Source: Tetrapyrgos nigripes | Lineage: Eukaryota > Basidiomycota > Agaricomycetes > Agaricales > Campanellaceae | NCBI GenBank assembly: GCA_013368315.1 | Contig: JAACJM010000264.1 | Span: 42,821-106,820 of the forward strand | Direction: 5' to 3' | DNA: 64,000 bases | Shown: positions 45,209 through 56,294 of the stretch, piece after piece | Numbering within the stretch: the stretch's first letter is position 1 | How the letters are laid out: each line of letters begins with the position of its first letter | Notes under the pieces: model-generated | What the model was told of the DNA's origin: nothing | Database searches by the model: none | Seen by the model: only the letters and a program-made list of their open reading frames with translations | Position numbers and translations under genes: made by a program

Positions 45209-47062
45209 TAGGGAGCAGTACGGGGATCCCGCGGGTAAAAATTTCTGACCCGTCCCCGTCCCCGCAAAAACCCGTCTCCGCCTTCACGGGTCAAGGGTAG
45301 CGGGGGGACAGACGGGTCAGAAGCAAAACCCGCGGGTAACGGGTACTGATGGAGGGATTTTACAACAAATATAAGTAGATATCTACAGTAAATTATGTAT
45401 ATACTAAGAGACCTTAAAGTCTTGAATTTGGTTGCAGCCTTTATAACCATCAGATTGGAGATTTTTTTGTCTGTCCTAGTTATATGTATCTCCAGTAAGT
45501 ATTTCCTTTTTACTCTAGGTCTATCTATGAGCCTGGATTAACTATACAATTTAGATTACTCTGAAGTTGTGCCGTCGGCATCCATCAGGTGGCGGGTCAG
45601 TTTACCCGTCTGGTGGGTCACGGGTTGGGAACAGATAAGCCAACCCGTCCCCATCCCCACCATACCCTGTCCCGTGACCCGTCACTTATGGGCATCTGAT
45701 TTTTCAAGCAACAGGTCAAGCAACAGTTGCTTGACTGTTGTTTGCCATTGCTTGAGTGTTGCTTGAGTGTTGCTTGAATGTTGCTTGAGTGTAACCCACT
45801 TGAGAGTAGTTTGAGGGTAGTTTGACCTTCGACTTTGGATGTGGCTGTGCTAATCCTAGTGTAGTCAACTTCACTACACTTCATTTTACAACAAATTTCT
45901 CATATTGAGTGAGTCATTCATTAAGATATTATACATGCCAATTCTTCATTGCAAATTGGTTTGGTCTCTACTCCTTCTGGTACAAATTTTTTTATCATTG
46001 CAAAGATTTTTAAAAAATGTCTAAAAAAGATCAGTTTATTTTTACATTCATCCTTGACAACTATGAGGATCCTAAATATGTCTGAGCAATATGTGCCTCT
46101 TTGATAGATAATAGCTAGCTTGAAATGGTAGCTTGAGATGGTAGTTTAAGGGTAGCTTGAGTGATAGCTCAAGTGGTAGCTTGTTGGCCCATATTCTATT
46201 CATACTATTGCTTGACACTGCCTGACTGTTGCTTGATGTTGCTTGACTGTTGCTTGACCATTGCTTGACTGTTGCTTGACCATTACTTGACCATTGCTTG
46301 AGTGTTGCTTTACCTATGAGAAGTGTTCTTTGAGTGTTTCTTGACTTGTTGAAAGTGTTATGTCACTATTAATGAACAATTCTATTCTGCTATATACAAT
46401 CACTATCTACAATCTTTAACAGGTTAAGCAACAGTCAAGCAACTGTTGCTTGAGTACAATCCACTTGAGAGTAGTCTGAGGATGGCTTGACTTGCCTACT
46501 TTGGATGTGGCTGTGCTCATCCTAGTGTAATGAACTCCACTACACTTCATACTTTGGATGTGGCTGTGCTTATTCTAGTGTAATGAACTTCACTACACTT
46601 CATTTTGCAGCAAGTTACTCACATTGAAAGGTTCATTCATTGAAGAGATATCCATTATACATACCCCATTCTCCTTGACTCATTCAAGTACATAATTCTA
46701 AGATTGTAGAGATAGAAAAAAAAGTTTGAAAAAGATAAATTTATTGTTACATTGATCTGGTTGATTTCACAGCTATGTGGATGCTAAGTATGTCTGAGCA
46801 GTATGTGCCTCTTTAATAGGTAACAGCTAGCTTGCTGAATTTCTGATGGCCATTTTATTCATACTATTGCTCAACTTAACCTGAAGTGTTGCTTGACTAT
46901 TGCTTGACCTATGATAAGAGTTGCTTGAAGGTTGCTTTACTGTTGCTTGATGTTGCTTGACTTTTGCTTGATGTTGCTTTACTGTTGCTTGACCTGTTGC
47001 TTGACCTGTTGCTTGAAAAGTTGGTGGCCCGTCACTTACCTGCCAACCCGTGCTATTCCCTG
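45209..47062. mobile_element. hAT-like non-autonomous element with internal TTGCTTGA repeats
   Basis: The left end TAGGGAGCAGTACGGGG and the right end (complement CAGGGAATAGCACGGGT) are imperfect inverted repeats. GC-rich ACCCGT/ACGGGT motifs cluster near both ends (45225-45345, 45570-45690, 47028-47050), as in hAT subterminal regions. The interior is AT-rich and contains dozens of TTGCTTGAC/TTGCTTGAG motifs (45705-45790, 46200-46310, 46430-46455, 46860-47015). It also holds two related ~0.4-kb halves starting at about 45830 and 46495 (TTTGGATGTGGCTGTGCT). Flanking 8-mers do not match well, so the insertion is old or the ends are slightly misplaced. No transposase. Confidence 0.55.
45705..47015. 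repeat. Interspersed TTGCTTGA motif clusters and internal duplication
   Basis: Short motif TTGCTTGA plus one to two bases recurs many times in head-to-tail clusters. The block TTTGGATGTGGCTGTGCT ... AACTTCACTACACTTCATTTT is present at about 45834, 46499 and 46552. Irregular spacing argues against a simple microsatellite. Confidence 0.8.
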
Positions 47063-47939
47063 GTGATGATGGCGCTAAGCATTACGAGGCCCAATGAAAT
47101 GAGGATGAGTTGTTTACACTGCATTTCTGCAGGTGGCTATGTCAATTATGTCCCGATTTCTCCTGTCTGTTTCTTTCCACATTTTGCCACCGCTTTTTTT
47201 TGTCCGTCAATTTTCCATTTCATCTCTGACAACTTACCTCATTTTTCCCTCTCTCATACCACCATGAAGCTCTCCCGCACCTTTGCAGAGATTTTGTTTG
47301 GGATGCTTACTGCTTAGGCTATTTTGTGTCTATCCTTGGGTATACAGCACTTGTCTACAACAAATTGGTGTTTCAGTTTCTCAATGTAAACTAGGACATG
47401 AACGCAATGCATACAAAAAGTGAACAAATCAATATGTACTTGTGTAACTTAGTATGGGGGTTTCTGGTACAAAGAAGTGTAATAATGCATACATTATAGA
47501 CTTGAAGTACTAGTGCTATGGTATACACCACATGAAGTGTGTCAAGATGTGTATATAGTCTGGGTACTCAAGACTAGTGCTATGGCCTCGTACTTGCCAT
47601 GTGCTAGTGCTGGCTCACAACTACTTCATTTCAATGGGTTGTAGTTTGAGGGTAAGAGTTAATTTTGGAAGCAATTTGGAAGTTAAATTGTGACTGAAGT
47701 GCTCTTGGGGGAGGAGTTTATTACTGGCTTTGGACCAAGAGATGATGCACCGGGTCCGGGAAGCATCCCAGGATTTCGTTCAATTTGTGAGGGCATCATG
47801 TGAGTGTGACATGCCTTGCAAATTTTTTGATCATGAAAACTGCAGCGTGAGCCGTGACTCGAGCTTTTTTTCGCGAATTTTGGAGGGTACGTGACGTGTG
47901 ACTCATGAATTGAATGAAATGGGACAGTAAGCTACAAAT
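47063..47939. other. Intergenic, nothing supported
   Basis: Contains the palindromic phrases 'AGTGCTATGG' repeated at about 47511 and 47575, but no gene. Confidence 0.4.
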
Positions 47940-48160
47940 TATTACACAATAGTAAATATTATGTTTTGGAACAATCGCTTCCCCAAAGGCTGTCTCACCA
48001 ATGATAAAAGCAGCTAATCCTACAATCAGCTGAATGAGCCCTGGATCATGGCATGAAATATCCATTTTATTCAACCACAATTGGTCCTGTTCTTGGGTCT
48101 ACAGTCACTAGACAATCTTAAGTATCTCGAAGGAATCTCAGGGGAGGAGGAGTTGTAAAC
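47940..48160 (-). repeat. Second copy of the fragment at 44330-44540
   Basis: See the partner entry; shared blocks lie between about 47995 and 48150. Confidence 0.5.
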
Positions 48161-48224
48161 TGAAGCATGGGCAAATTTCAAACTGAGTGATACTACCCTG
48201 ACGTGGTTTTCATCAAGTACTATG

Positions 48225-48495
48225 ACTGTCATGAATCTCTTCATGTTTTCCATTCTTTTCACTTCTAGTCTTCTTTCCAGTACTTTGGCTTATCCAGATC
48301 TTGTTCCTCTTTGTTTTACTTCTTCTTTGCTTTGCTTCCTTTGTTCCTGTCACTTCTATAGTTCTTCCAGGTGTTTCTCCATGGTTCTTCCTTTCTCCAT
48401 AGATCTTCCTTGTTTCCCCATAGATCTACCTTGTTTCTCCTTGATTCTTCCATTGTTCCTTTATTTCTCCATAGTTCTTCCTTTCCATCAGTACC
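48225..48495 (+). repeat. Degenerate T/C-rich minisatellite
   Basis: Variants of TTCTCCATAGATCTTCCTTG recur about six times between 48370 and 48490; the preceding 150 bp are of similar composition. No coding meaning. Confidence 0.6.
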
Positions 48496-48559
48496 TATTG
48501 ATCTAGGCTTCGTCTCTTCATTCCTTTGATCATATATACTTCAGGGCTTCGTAGATAGG

Positions 48560-49077
48560 TCTCTAGTCTGTCCACTTGTGCTCCCTATGATCTCACGCCG
48601 GAAGTACGTTTCTATCGGTTCGACGGATAGATGAGCAGATAGGTGTACAGAAGTAGGATGTATTTGGAGTTCAGATATATATACAAATAAATGCTATATT
48701 TTGACTCTAAATATTCGTACAGAAAGAACGTATATCTGGAAACCCCTAATTACACTTGATAGGTAAACAAAAAGATGGCACATGTAATCTATGTAAAGAT
48801 GTACAAAAAGACGCCTAATTTGTATAGCTATTCGAACAAAAGAAAGATAACCTTTTAAAGCTCCGGATACATGTCCAGAAATCCCGTATATCTGAAGCAC
48901 ATATACAGGTGCAGATAGGAGTCCAAATGGACCATCTATCCAGAGTTCAGATAGGTCCGCAGATATATCGTATTTCTGGAGTCAGAATAGGACGCAGGCG
49001 CGTCAGTGGCTTGACGCAGTCGCGTTTCCAACGCGTCCATTGCAAGACGCATCTGCGTGAAAGAAACACATAGTTTT
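48560..49077. other. Repeat-rich spacer
   Basis: Carries TATCGGTTCGACGGATAGA (48613), related to the motifs at 32714, 33324 and 52099, then repeated CAGATA/TATCTG phrases. At 48990-49060 there is a cluster of GACGC/GCGTC motifs in both orientations. Likely decayed small DNA transposons. Confidence 0.4.
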
Positions 49078-49095
49078 CGTGGGTGTACACCCACG
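49078..49095. repeat. 18-bp perfect palindrome
   Basis: CGTGGGTGTACACCCACG reads the same on both strands, just downstream of the minus-strand reading ending at 49103. It could be a terminator-like hairpin or a protein site; no further evidence. Confidence 0.6.
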
Positions 49096-49102
49096 CATGT
49101 AT

Positions 49103-50374
49103 TCATGGCCTGCCAGTCATCGTCATCGCCTTCATCACCAGAATCAGATCCAGACGGTGAAATATCTTGCTTGTGAGGACTTTTAACTTGTCACTCAACA
49201 GAAGGACGTCGGGGGAACTTGAAGCGGGAGGATACCATACCTCCTCTGCCTCGACTTCAGCATCTGAATTTCCAACCTCATCAACGTCACCCTCAGGCTC
49301 GCTGAGCTCGGAGAGATTTAGGCCACCTGGACCTGGATTCTTGCTACGGGTACAACTCTGACCCGTCTGCTGGGATCCCGGCTGAAAAAAGATATCTTCT
49401 TCGGGAAGAGCTAATTTCAGAGCAGTCAGCAAACTTGAAGTGATGATGATGAATGTGGTAGTAATATTAATAGTGGTAGCGGTGGTACAGCTTGTTGTAA
49501 CTGCGACTGCGACAAATTTAAAGTCCTTCCAGGGACTATCCGCGGCTTCTCCAGTGTGGCCTCTACCAAAGTCACCACCAAATCCTTAGGCTCTGTTTTC
49601 ACTACTGGCTTGACAGTCTTCTCGACCGTGACCATTGTGGTCTGAGACCTCGCCTTGGGTTTAAACACCCTCGTCATGCTGACTTCTCGGCTCAGAACGC
49701 GTTTCTTCACTCCTCCAATTCCGACGCTATCTGCGCGCTGGTGTTGTCGTTCTTTGGCTTCCACTGCCTTTTGATGCTCCTCTTCTGCAAGAGTGACAGA
49801 AAGCGAGCGAGAACGGGAACGTTCTAGAGGACGAGACGGATGTCTTTCACGAGTGTGAGAGGTACTTGAAGTGGCGGACAAGGCAGGAGATGGGTGTCTA
49901 GTTGACGAAGAGGACGATGAGACACTGAGGTGCTTGGAAAGTTTGGAGGAGTCGCGTTTGATCGAGATCTTGGCAATGGAGACACTAGTTCGTGCCTGTT
50001 TATGGTGTCGTGTGTCAATATCCACAGAGGCGTCGTCTTTGGCTGCCTCCTTCTCTTCGTCTGAGAAAGGTAAATTTGGAGACTTTCGACCGGAGAAGTG
50101 AACAGAGTTCCGGTAAAGTAGATACTCTCTTCAATTCCCAACTCTTCTGCTTCTTCTTCATTGCATATCTTATCCAGGAGGATCGGAAGTCCACGGTATT
50201 TGTCAGTTATTGACCGCGTAGTAAGGACAAGGGGATCGAGTAGTGTTGCTGAGGGTCTTTGTTGCGATCGAGCACAAATGGGTAGTCTCTAGTGAGAGAC
50301 TTTTCCTGGTTCTCTGTCCATGCGATTTTGGGCTTGATGTCGAGTGCGAGGGAGTAGTTTGAGACGACCGCCAT
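49103..50374 (-). pseudogene. Possible Sld3-type replication factor relic (N and C parts)
   Basis: ATG 50374 begins MAVVSNYSLALDIKPKIAW followed by TENQEKSLTRDYPFVLDR. After a frame break at about 50240 the reading resumes as NSVHFSGRKSPNLPFSDEEK (about 50115 on). It continues with a basic, Ser-rich region (STRHPSPALSATSSTSHTRE, LERSRSRSLSVTLAEE, KKRVLSREVSMTRVFKPKAR, LVEATLEKPR) and then an acidic end with SSPDVLLLSD near 49180. From memory these phrases resemble basidiomycete Sld3, a CDK target that loads Cdc45 at replication origins, but the central domain is missing here. It is therefore probably a truncated duplicate. The Sld3 name is a recollection only; otherwise it is an unrecognised nuclear-type protein. 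Confidence 0.4.
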
Positions 50375-50515
50375 GACAGTTGTGAATTGGTTTGTCACAG
50401 ACTGATTTTCTACACCCAAGAATGTACATACAATGCAGATACGAAAGCAAGAAACATGATAGCAAACAGAAAACAACGACGCTAAAAAAAAAAAGAGGAA
50501 AAAAGCCCCAAGCAC

Positions 50516-51430
50516 TCAGCCAACAAGTTCCTTCGCCATATCAACGGCGTCGCAGGCATCTCTCAATCCAAATGCTGCTTTGAAGACGAATTCCTCTCGG
50601 TGCTTTGAAGAGCAATTCGGGCAAGCGCCATTGCTTTTGTGGGTATATTTGAGTACTTGCTGATGAGCTTCGTGTTCTGAAACATTTGTGAGTGAAAAGA
50701 CTGATGGATACTGATTCAAAACGTACCGATACCGAACATTCTCTCTTCGCTGACCTGGACCGAATATACCAGTTTGAATCCCTTCGACTTGTCTTTGCAC
50801 CTCCACTCCTGCAATCTGCGTCTCGGTGTGCGACGGGTACAGCCGATTTTGCAGGCTTTGCTGTTTCTAAAGGACAGGACGTACACCCAAGCATCCCTCT
50901 TCACCCTAGCGGAAACTGGCCTAACCACCCAGTCATGGAAAACCAGAAACTTGCTATGTAGAGTAGCATATCACGTACCACCATGAGTACGTGAATGTAT
51001 TTGGGGCTTTGAGGACGTGTAGGCCCAGGCGGCAATGACAGAGGTGGGAGGCGGTGACCAAAGCGTCGGTCGCATGATTATTGCTCGCGTCAATTCCTTC
51101 TCCCAACTCCCTCTCATTTCCTTCCTTTCCCTCTCTTAAAACTCGAAGGCACAGACTTCTCTTTCCTTTCTCCTTCTCCTTCTCTTTCTCTTTCCCCTCC
51201 GACCATATTACTGGTCTTACATTCCCTGACTCCGAAACCAACCGTCGATCCACACTAGTCTTAGTCTTCACCAAGGATGATGCTGGCAGAGATATTTTTT
51301 GGCGGAAGCGTGTTGCAAGGGATGGTTGCACTGGGAGTAGCAGTGATGAGGCTGTGGCTTTGGAAGGATCGTTAGGCACAGGCAGCGGCTTGACGAAAGC
51401 GTCGGTCACGTGATCCACTTCATTCTTCAC
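50516..51430 (-). CDS. T5orf172 (GIY-YIG superfamily) domain protein
   Basis: Three exons modelled: about 51430-50991 (start not fixed; no ATG at the 5' end of this open stretch), 50953-50727, and 50676-50516. The middle exon reads AWVYVLSFRNSKACKIGCTR with RRLQEWRCKDKSKGF, the VYVL...KIGxT..R pattern of T5orf172/GIY-YIG domains. The last exon has HEAHQQVLKYTHKSNG and SSKHREEFVFKAAF, where REEF supplies the usual catalytic-type Glu. Exon 1 is low-complexity (GKEKEKEKEKGKRS). The intron 50954-50990 would be only 37 nt; a 25-nt alternative shares the acceptor. Fungal T5orf172 proteins are common and mostly uncharacterised; nuclease activity is possible but unproven. Function in this host unknown. 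Confidence 0.65.
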
Positions 51431-52098
51431 CTATTCAGCTCGTCTTTCCTCTCCTCCTCCTTGCCTCCTTGCCTCTACATGAATGACTGCATGAAGGAAT
51501 CAAACAAACGGCTTCACCGGGCAGCTTGAGATTGAAGGTTGGCGTTGGGTACGGACTGGAGTTGGGATGAACCTGGAGTATCGAGAAGTTGGCTCACTTC
51601 AAGGTGTGGCTTCCAAACCGGGTTCCCTGATGTGATACCAATACCAGAAAAGCAGCAGTAGCAAACGTCTCTCAATCCTGGTGACTCTTCTATGCCCAGC
51701 CTATGGGAAAAGAAATCCCTCGTATTCAAACTCTTCTCCCGGAGTCTCCACCTCAACTTTCCAACTTTTTGGTGATCTTGGTTGGACTATCCGAGTGAGC
51801 TGAGGTATTCGCCGAGATCTCAGGATAATAATCTTTGGGGAGATATCTGTGCATCGGGCATGGCAGGACCAAGGGTTGTTGAAAATGGGTCATCTACTGC
51901 GGCTGACCTGACCATCACATAAAAAATTTTAAAATAATATGTATGATATTCCCGACCCATTCTCCCGACTATCCATTCTATTGTATCCCCGAGAAAACCA
52001 TGTCAACGACACCACGGCGTCGATATCGATTGACACCTTCCAATATTGGTCCCCAGTCATCGAGTTGAGGAGGATGGGTGTGGCCATGCCGAAAAGAC
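51431..52098. other. Intergenic with a diverged repeat
   Basis: A minus-strand reading at 51514-51756 has no recognised domain. Sequence 51895-52080 is loosely repeated at 52516-52690: both have a CATTCTCxCGACxATCCAT block, then ATTG(T/C)A(T/C)CCCC, GAGA/AAGAAAA, and later a TATTGG(T/C)CCCCA. Confidence 0.4.
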
Positions 52099-52200
52099 AA
52101 AAATATCTGCTCGACGGATAGATCACATCACTACTACTGATATAAGATATATCTGTAGAAAAGTGTGTTTCTGTACGCTTTTCTGCCGAGCGGATATTTT
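52099..52200. mobile_element. ~100-bp MITE-like palindromic element
   Basis: Left end AAAATATCTGCTCGACGG and right end CTGCCGAGCGGATATTTT are inverted copies with three mismatches in 18. Single arms with the same CTGTCGAnCnGAT core occur at 32714, 33324 and 48613. Too small to encode anything; it interrupts one arm of the 51895/52516 repeat. Confidence 0.55.
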
Positions 52201-54839
52201 CAGCGTGTGGGGATGAGGGGTTGAGTATGACCAGACCTAGGTCGACGACCATGAGGAATATTGGGAGATTAATTCCTGGTGCACATAATACGGGTGATCA
52301 TGGCAATGAAGAACATGGATACCCAATCGTCCACTTAGCGACTCCACTCCAATCACCCAGTCTTTCACTGCCTTCACCACCAATTTCACGCCATTGCTTT
52401 CAGTGAAATGGGGAAAGCATCACCAGAGATTCCTGCGCAGCAGGCATAACAGCTATTCGTTTTGGCGCTTTGGATGACTGACGACGAGGAATAGCTGAAA
52501 ATGGGACATCCACTGTGGCTGATGGCCTCATTACCAAATAGTTTCGGTAAAAGATATTAAATTTCCGACACGTTCTCTCAACACATTCTCTCGACAATCC
52601 ATGCTATTGCACCCCCAAGAAAAAACCACAACGGCACCGGCGACGGGATCTAGCATCAGATCGAGATTTTTTGTATATTGGCCCCCAAGTGCCACCACAT
52701 CCATATTTCTCTAACTTTCCATCATCTCATCATATCCTCGAGAGAACGAAACCCATGCAACATGTATCCCCATCTTATCATATCCTCGAGGTCAATGGGA
52801 GCGATGCAACCCGTATCCCTTCCAATAACGGGTAGAACCACCCATAACCCCATACGTATACGAGACACTATGCCACGCTGAGAATACCCAGCCTATGCCA
52901 CCACCGATCATTTAGATGCCCTCAACTGATGATCTAGTCCAGATGAGAGTCCGAAACCCCAAATCCAAGTTGAAAAAACCGGACTGGTGAACAAGTGGGA
53001 ATGTCACGGTGATGAGTGTGTAGTGGGTATCAGCTGGACAAAGTCCAGAGAAGATGATCGCTCTGTCCACCTGATGACGACGTAATGCTAAGGTATAGGA
53101 GATAGCGACAGTGGCTTTCTCAGGGAGTGGAGACGAGAGGCAGAATATTGTCCAAGAATAATAAAGGAGCTATGGGAAGAGTCGGGTAGGATTCTAAACT
53201 GCATATCATTAGCAAAAAAAAATGCAAGAATGACCAGTACGCTTACCCTGATTTCCCTCAAGCTCTAAGCAGGAACCCTTTGACAATTGCCATGTGTGGC
53301 CACCGCATAGACGCAAATTCTATCTGTATCAGAAGACGAAACAAGTTCGTCTTCAAGGGACGGAAATGATCGGTCTAGAGTATTCAGCGTCTTTTAGCGC
53401 GTGAACAACTCTACCAGGCATGTAAATAGCGATGGGATGGTAGCAGCAATGAAAACAGCCATGCTATGGGGTAGCAGGCAAAAAGGGCCAGTTTTGATGA
53501 AGCGAGAGCCAGGACGCAAAGTTCATGAGATGCGATATCTTCCATGCTAGTATTTTGAGTACCAGCTGGGTCGTCGAAGAGTAAGACGTTGGCAATGTCT
53601 TCAGATGACATTCCTTCGAGCCCGTCCCACTAGCATAACCAATACGAATATCAGAGACTCGCTCCACCGCTCCTTTCAACAGCAACAACGGAGCGATCGT
53701 TGACTGTAACGCTTGTATGAATGGAATACATGTATGAATCGTCGAGTTGAATCATCAATAGTACCGGATTCCTTCTTCCCTGCATCTGGGAGGTATTTCA
53801 GTTGGCTATCACGTTCACAGTATCAGACGACCCACATACAACAAGTAAAAGCATTCCCATTGCCAATCTGTAGGCAAAGACTTGCAAAACGACTCTGGTA
53901 GGATCACCAGTGCCCGTCCAGCATTTTCATTGTTTTGCTAACACTGTACACGGAGAAAGAAAGACGATTAGAAGTCTTCAGTATAAGGAGAAAGAACACC
54001 CACATAAACATACATGACCAGAACATACGGAGAAAACAGTCCCAATGCCCATTCTCCTATCTTCTCATCATGTCATGTTGAAATTGTGCGACGTTAGACT
54101 ATTTCGGTGACCCAGTGACCCAAAGCCTTGCGAAATCGATGATGTGCATGGCCACCTGGAAGAGGAAATACAACCCGACGAGCCCCAGGACCCAGAGTCA
54201 GTTGCGATAAGCTATAAAGAATGAAAAAAGCGTACCCGGTTGGGATATGCGAGCCTCCAATGCACACCATAACCACCAGAGCTTCACCAATCCGTGCCAA
54301 CCAATGAGTTCTCAGCTCCAGGAAACCCCAATAACGACGTCGGAAAGGTACCAACCCAACGAGAAACGGCCAGTGTCATATGTCTTGGTTCTGGGAGATT
54401 GATGAGCTGGCAGGTATTGATCGTTCTGGAGAACGTCTACAGGGACTGGGGTAGTCGGACTCGCGTGCGTTATCGATAACGACCTCGGAAACTAGGTAGA
54501 GAAGGTCCCAAACATTGGAAAAATTTCCAGAATAAAAATCCGCATGTATGTCGAGGACATAATGCCCTCAACGCCCAAACCACTGAGACCAGCACCAAGC
54601 TGCGCCCATCAGCGGATTCCTAGCCCCAATAGACTTCGCTAATGAAGCCCGAAGCATTTCAATCCAGCTGAAAACGACTTGGCACGTATGTCTTCAGGGT
54701 CTCCGTATGAGTAACTGTCTTCAAAAAGATCTTTACTATACACTGACTTCAAACAGGGACTCCAAGACTTCGTCTACTGAGTTTGCAAAGCCTGACAGAA
54801 AAAAAAATCAGATTACGATCATGAAGAGACGCCGCCGCA
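52201..54839. other. Repeat and gene-relic DNA, no supported gene
   Basis: Minus-strand readings at about 53411-53688 and 54094-54354 (the latter with hydrophobic stretches LVVMVCIGGSHIPTGYAFF and a GARRVVFPLPGGHAHHRF segment) look like former exons but cannot be joined or named. The remainder (52700-53300) contains short direct repeats of CATCATATCCTCGAG. Confidence 0.4.
53305..53355 (+). repeat. Partial copy of the ~80-bp upstream repeat
   Basis: GCATAGACGCAAATTCTATC ... AGACGAAACAAGTTCGTCTTC matches the first half of the units at 55582 and 57936; the second half is missing. Confidence 0.6.
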
Positions 54840-55410
54840 ACTCACTGAGAGATCCAAACTCCTTCCTCAATTCCCACATCCAATGAGTCACATACTCCAT
54901 TACGGACCACCGCATATGCTTCAGATCAATCCTCAACAATCTATCATCCTCGTTCCATCTATTCTGTGTCCATTCTTCGTCTCCCAAAAATCCTCAAAGT
55001 AGACCGAACGAGCCCGTGGAAGCCGTTCAGAGGAACAGAATTCTTTCCGGGCTAGTAGTATATCAGAGATCATGACTTTGGATTGAAGGGAATGATGACA
55101 TACATCCGACCTGACCAAATTCTTCAATTTGGAGGGGCTTGGATTAGCCTTTGATTTGCGAGAAATGGTCCTCTTCTTGCTTGGAGTCTCGACGAGGTCA
55201 ATGAGAGCACTACTAAATCTATTGACTCAGAGCGTGAGATGCAGCAAAAGTGAACACGCACTCTTGCTTGGGCTTGTCTGTCAAAAGGACAAAAATGGTT
55301 TTCCCAATCGGAGGTGGTCTAAAAAATCGTATGAATTATAAGTGTCAGCATTGAAGAACGCCCCCAGTCACAAGTCAATGCACCTGATATTTAAGATACA
55401 AATCATCCAT
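54840..55410 (-). pseudogene. Relic of an unrecognised minus-strand gene
   Basis: ATG 55410 opens MDDLYLKYQ and ends at a donor (CAG|GTGCAT). A candidate next exon after TTTTTTAG at 55320 reads TTSDWENHFCPFDRQ but soon stops. Farther on, two overlapping frames at 54850-55010 read RSVYFEDFWETKNGHRID and RIDLKHMRWSVMEYVTHWMW, ending in a donor-like GTGAGT at 54849. Former exons with frame breaks; the helical Trp-rich phrase is unfamiliar to me. The ~80-bp repeat sits 171 bp upstream of the ATG, as it does for the gene at 57775. Confidence 0.35.
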
Positions 55411-55477
55411 GAAAGTTTTCCTTGCTTCCGGTTTCCAAGGAATGAGGAACCTGGAGTATAAGCGTCAGCTTGGAAAG

Positions 55478-55506
55478 AAAAGGAGGAGGAGGAGGAGGAG
55501 GAGGAG
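55478..55506 (+). repeat. (AGG)n microsatellite
   Basis: Eight or nine uninterrupted AGG/GAG triplets. Confidence 0.9.
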
Positions 55507-55581
55507 AAAAGAACTACCTTGCTACTGTACTGCAGATCTTCACACAACGGTGTCTCCTTCGCGAAGAAAGACCGATGTGGC

Positions 55582-55663
55582 GATAGAAGCGCATTCTATC
55601 TGCACCAGAGGATGAAACGCATTCGTCTTCAGATATTGTAGCACCGAAACGAATTCGAATGCT
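55582..55663 (+). repeat. ~80-bp dispersed repeat, unit 1
   Basis: GATAGAAGCGCATTCTATCT ... GAATGC. The unit contains the core CGAAACGnATTCG twice (ATGAAACGCATTCGTC and ACCGAAACGAATTCGAATG). It matches units at 57936 and 62710 over its whole length. Confidence 0.85.
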
Positions 55664-56294
55664 AGAGTGGGGGAGAGAGAGAAAGAGCGAGAGGAAGTTC
55701 AAGATGGGAGTCAAGACAATAGATTAGACCTGACGCAAGTTGATTACTTCTTCACACACGTGACGCAGAACAATAACGCAGAAGTCTTAGTTACTAATAC
55801 TATTAGTATTAGTACAATAACGCAGGCTGTATCAATCACAGTTGACGCTCTTGGGGCATGGTCTTCATCCAGAAGACCATCTAAATAGTAAGACGTACAA
55901 GAGAGAGACATGATAGGTAAACTCGTAGCTAAAGCTTCTTAAGGAGAGAACGTGGCATTGTCTATAAAAAGGAGTCAAAAGTAGAGGAAGAGGATGTGCT
56001 AGTGACGTCAAAAAGGAGTCAACTTTGCTAACAACTAATACATATTTGTTTGTTTTTCTAGTCAGACGGTAAAGTTGCGATTATTTGTAGCACATTATTG
56101 ATTGCCCGTGCGGCTAGTTTTTTAAGTTTGTGTTCAACTTCGCCTTCCCAAACTTTCAAAACATGCTCCTGCCACCTGTGTAAGAAAGCTGTGAACCAGC
56201 TAAAAAAGTAGAGTATCTCATCGAAATTATTCAAAGATGAAGAGGACTTCCACTTTCGAGTAATTTGAAAGCCTTTTGTCTAACTGACTGTCAG
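55664..56294. other. Intergenic, 3' flank of the next minus-strand gene
   Basis: At 55798-55822 there is an imperfect palindrome (TACTAATACTATTAGTATTAG). A possible extra exon of the neighbouring gene (WFTAFLHRWQEHVLKVWEGE, minus strand, 56095-56195) lies here, but its splice phase does not fit the simple model. Confidence 0.4.

Noticed and set aside
45705..47015. Repeated TTGCTTGA motifs considered as a CRISPR-like array
   Set aside because: Repeats are 8-10 bp, irregularly spaced, in a eukaryotic transposon; no spacers or cas genes.
51081..51413. 110-codon plus-strand Ser/Phe-rich reading
   Set aside because: Antisense to the low-complexity Lys/Glu exon of the T5orf172 gene.
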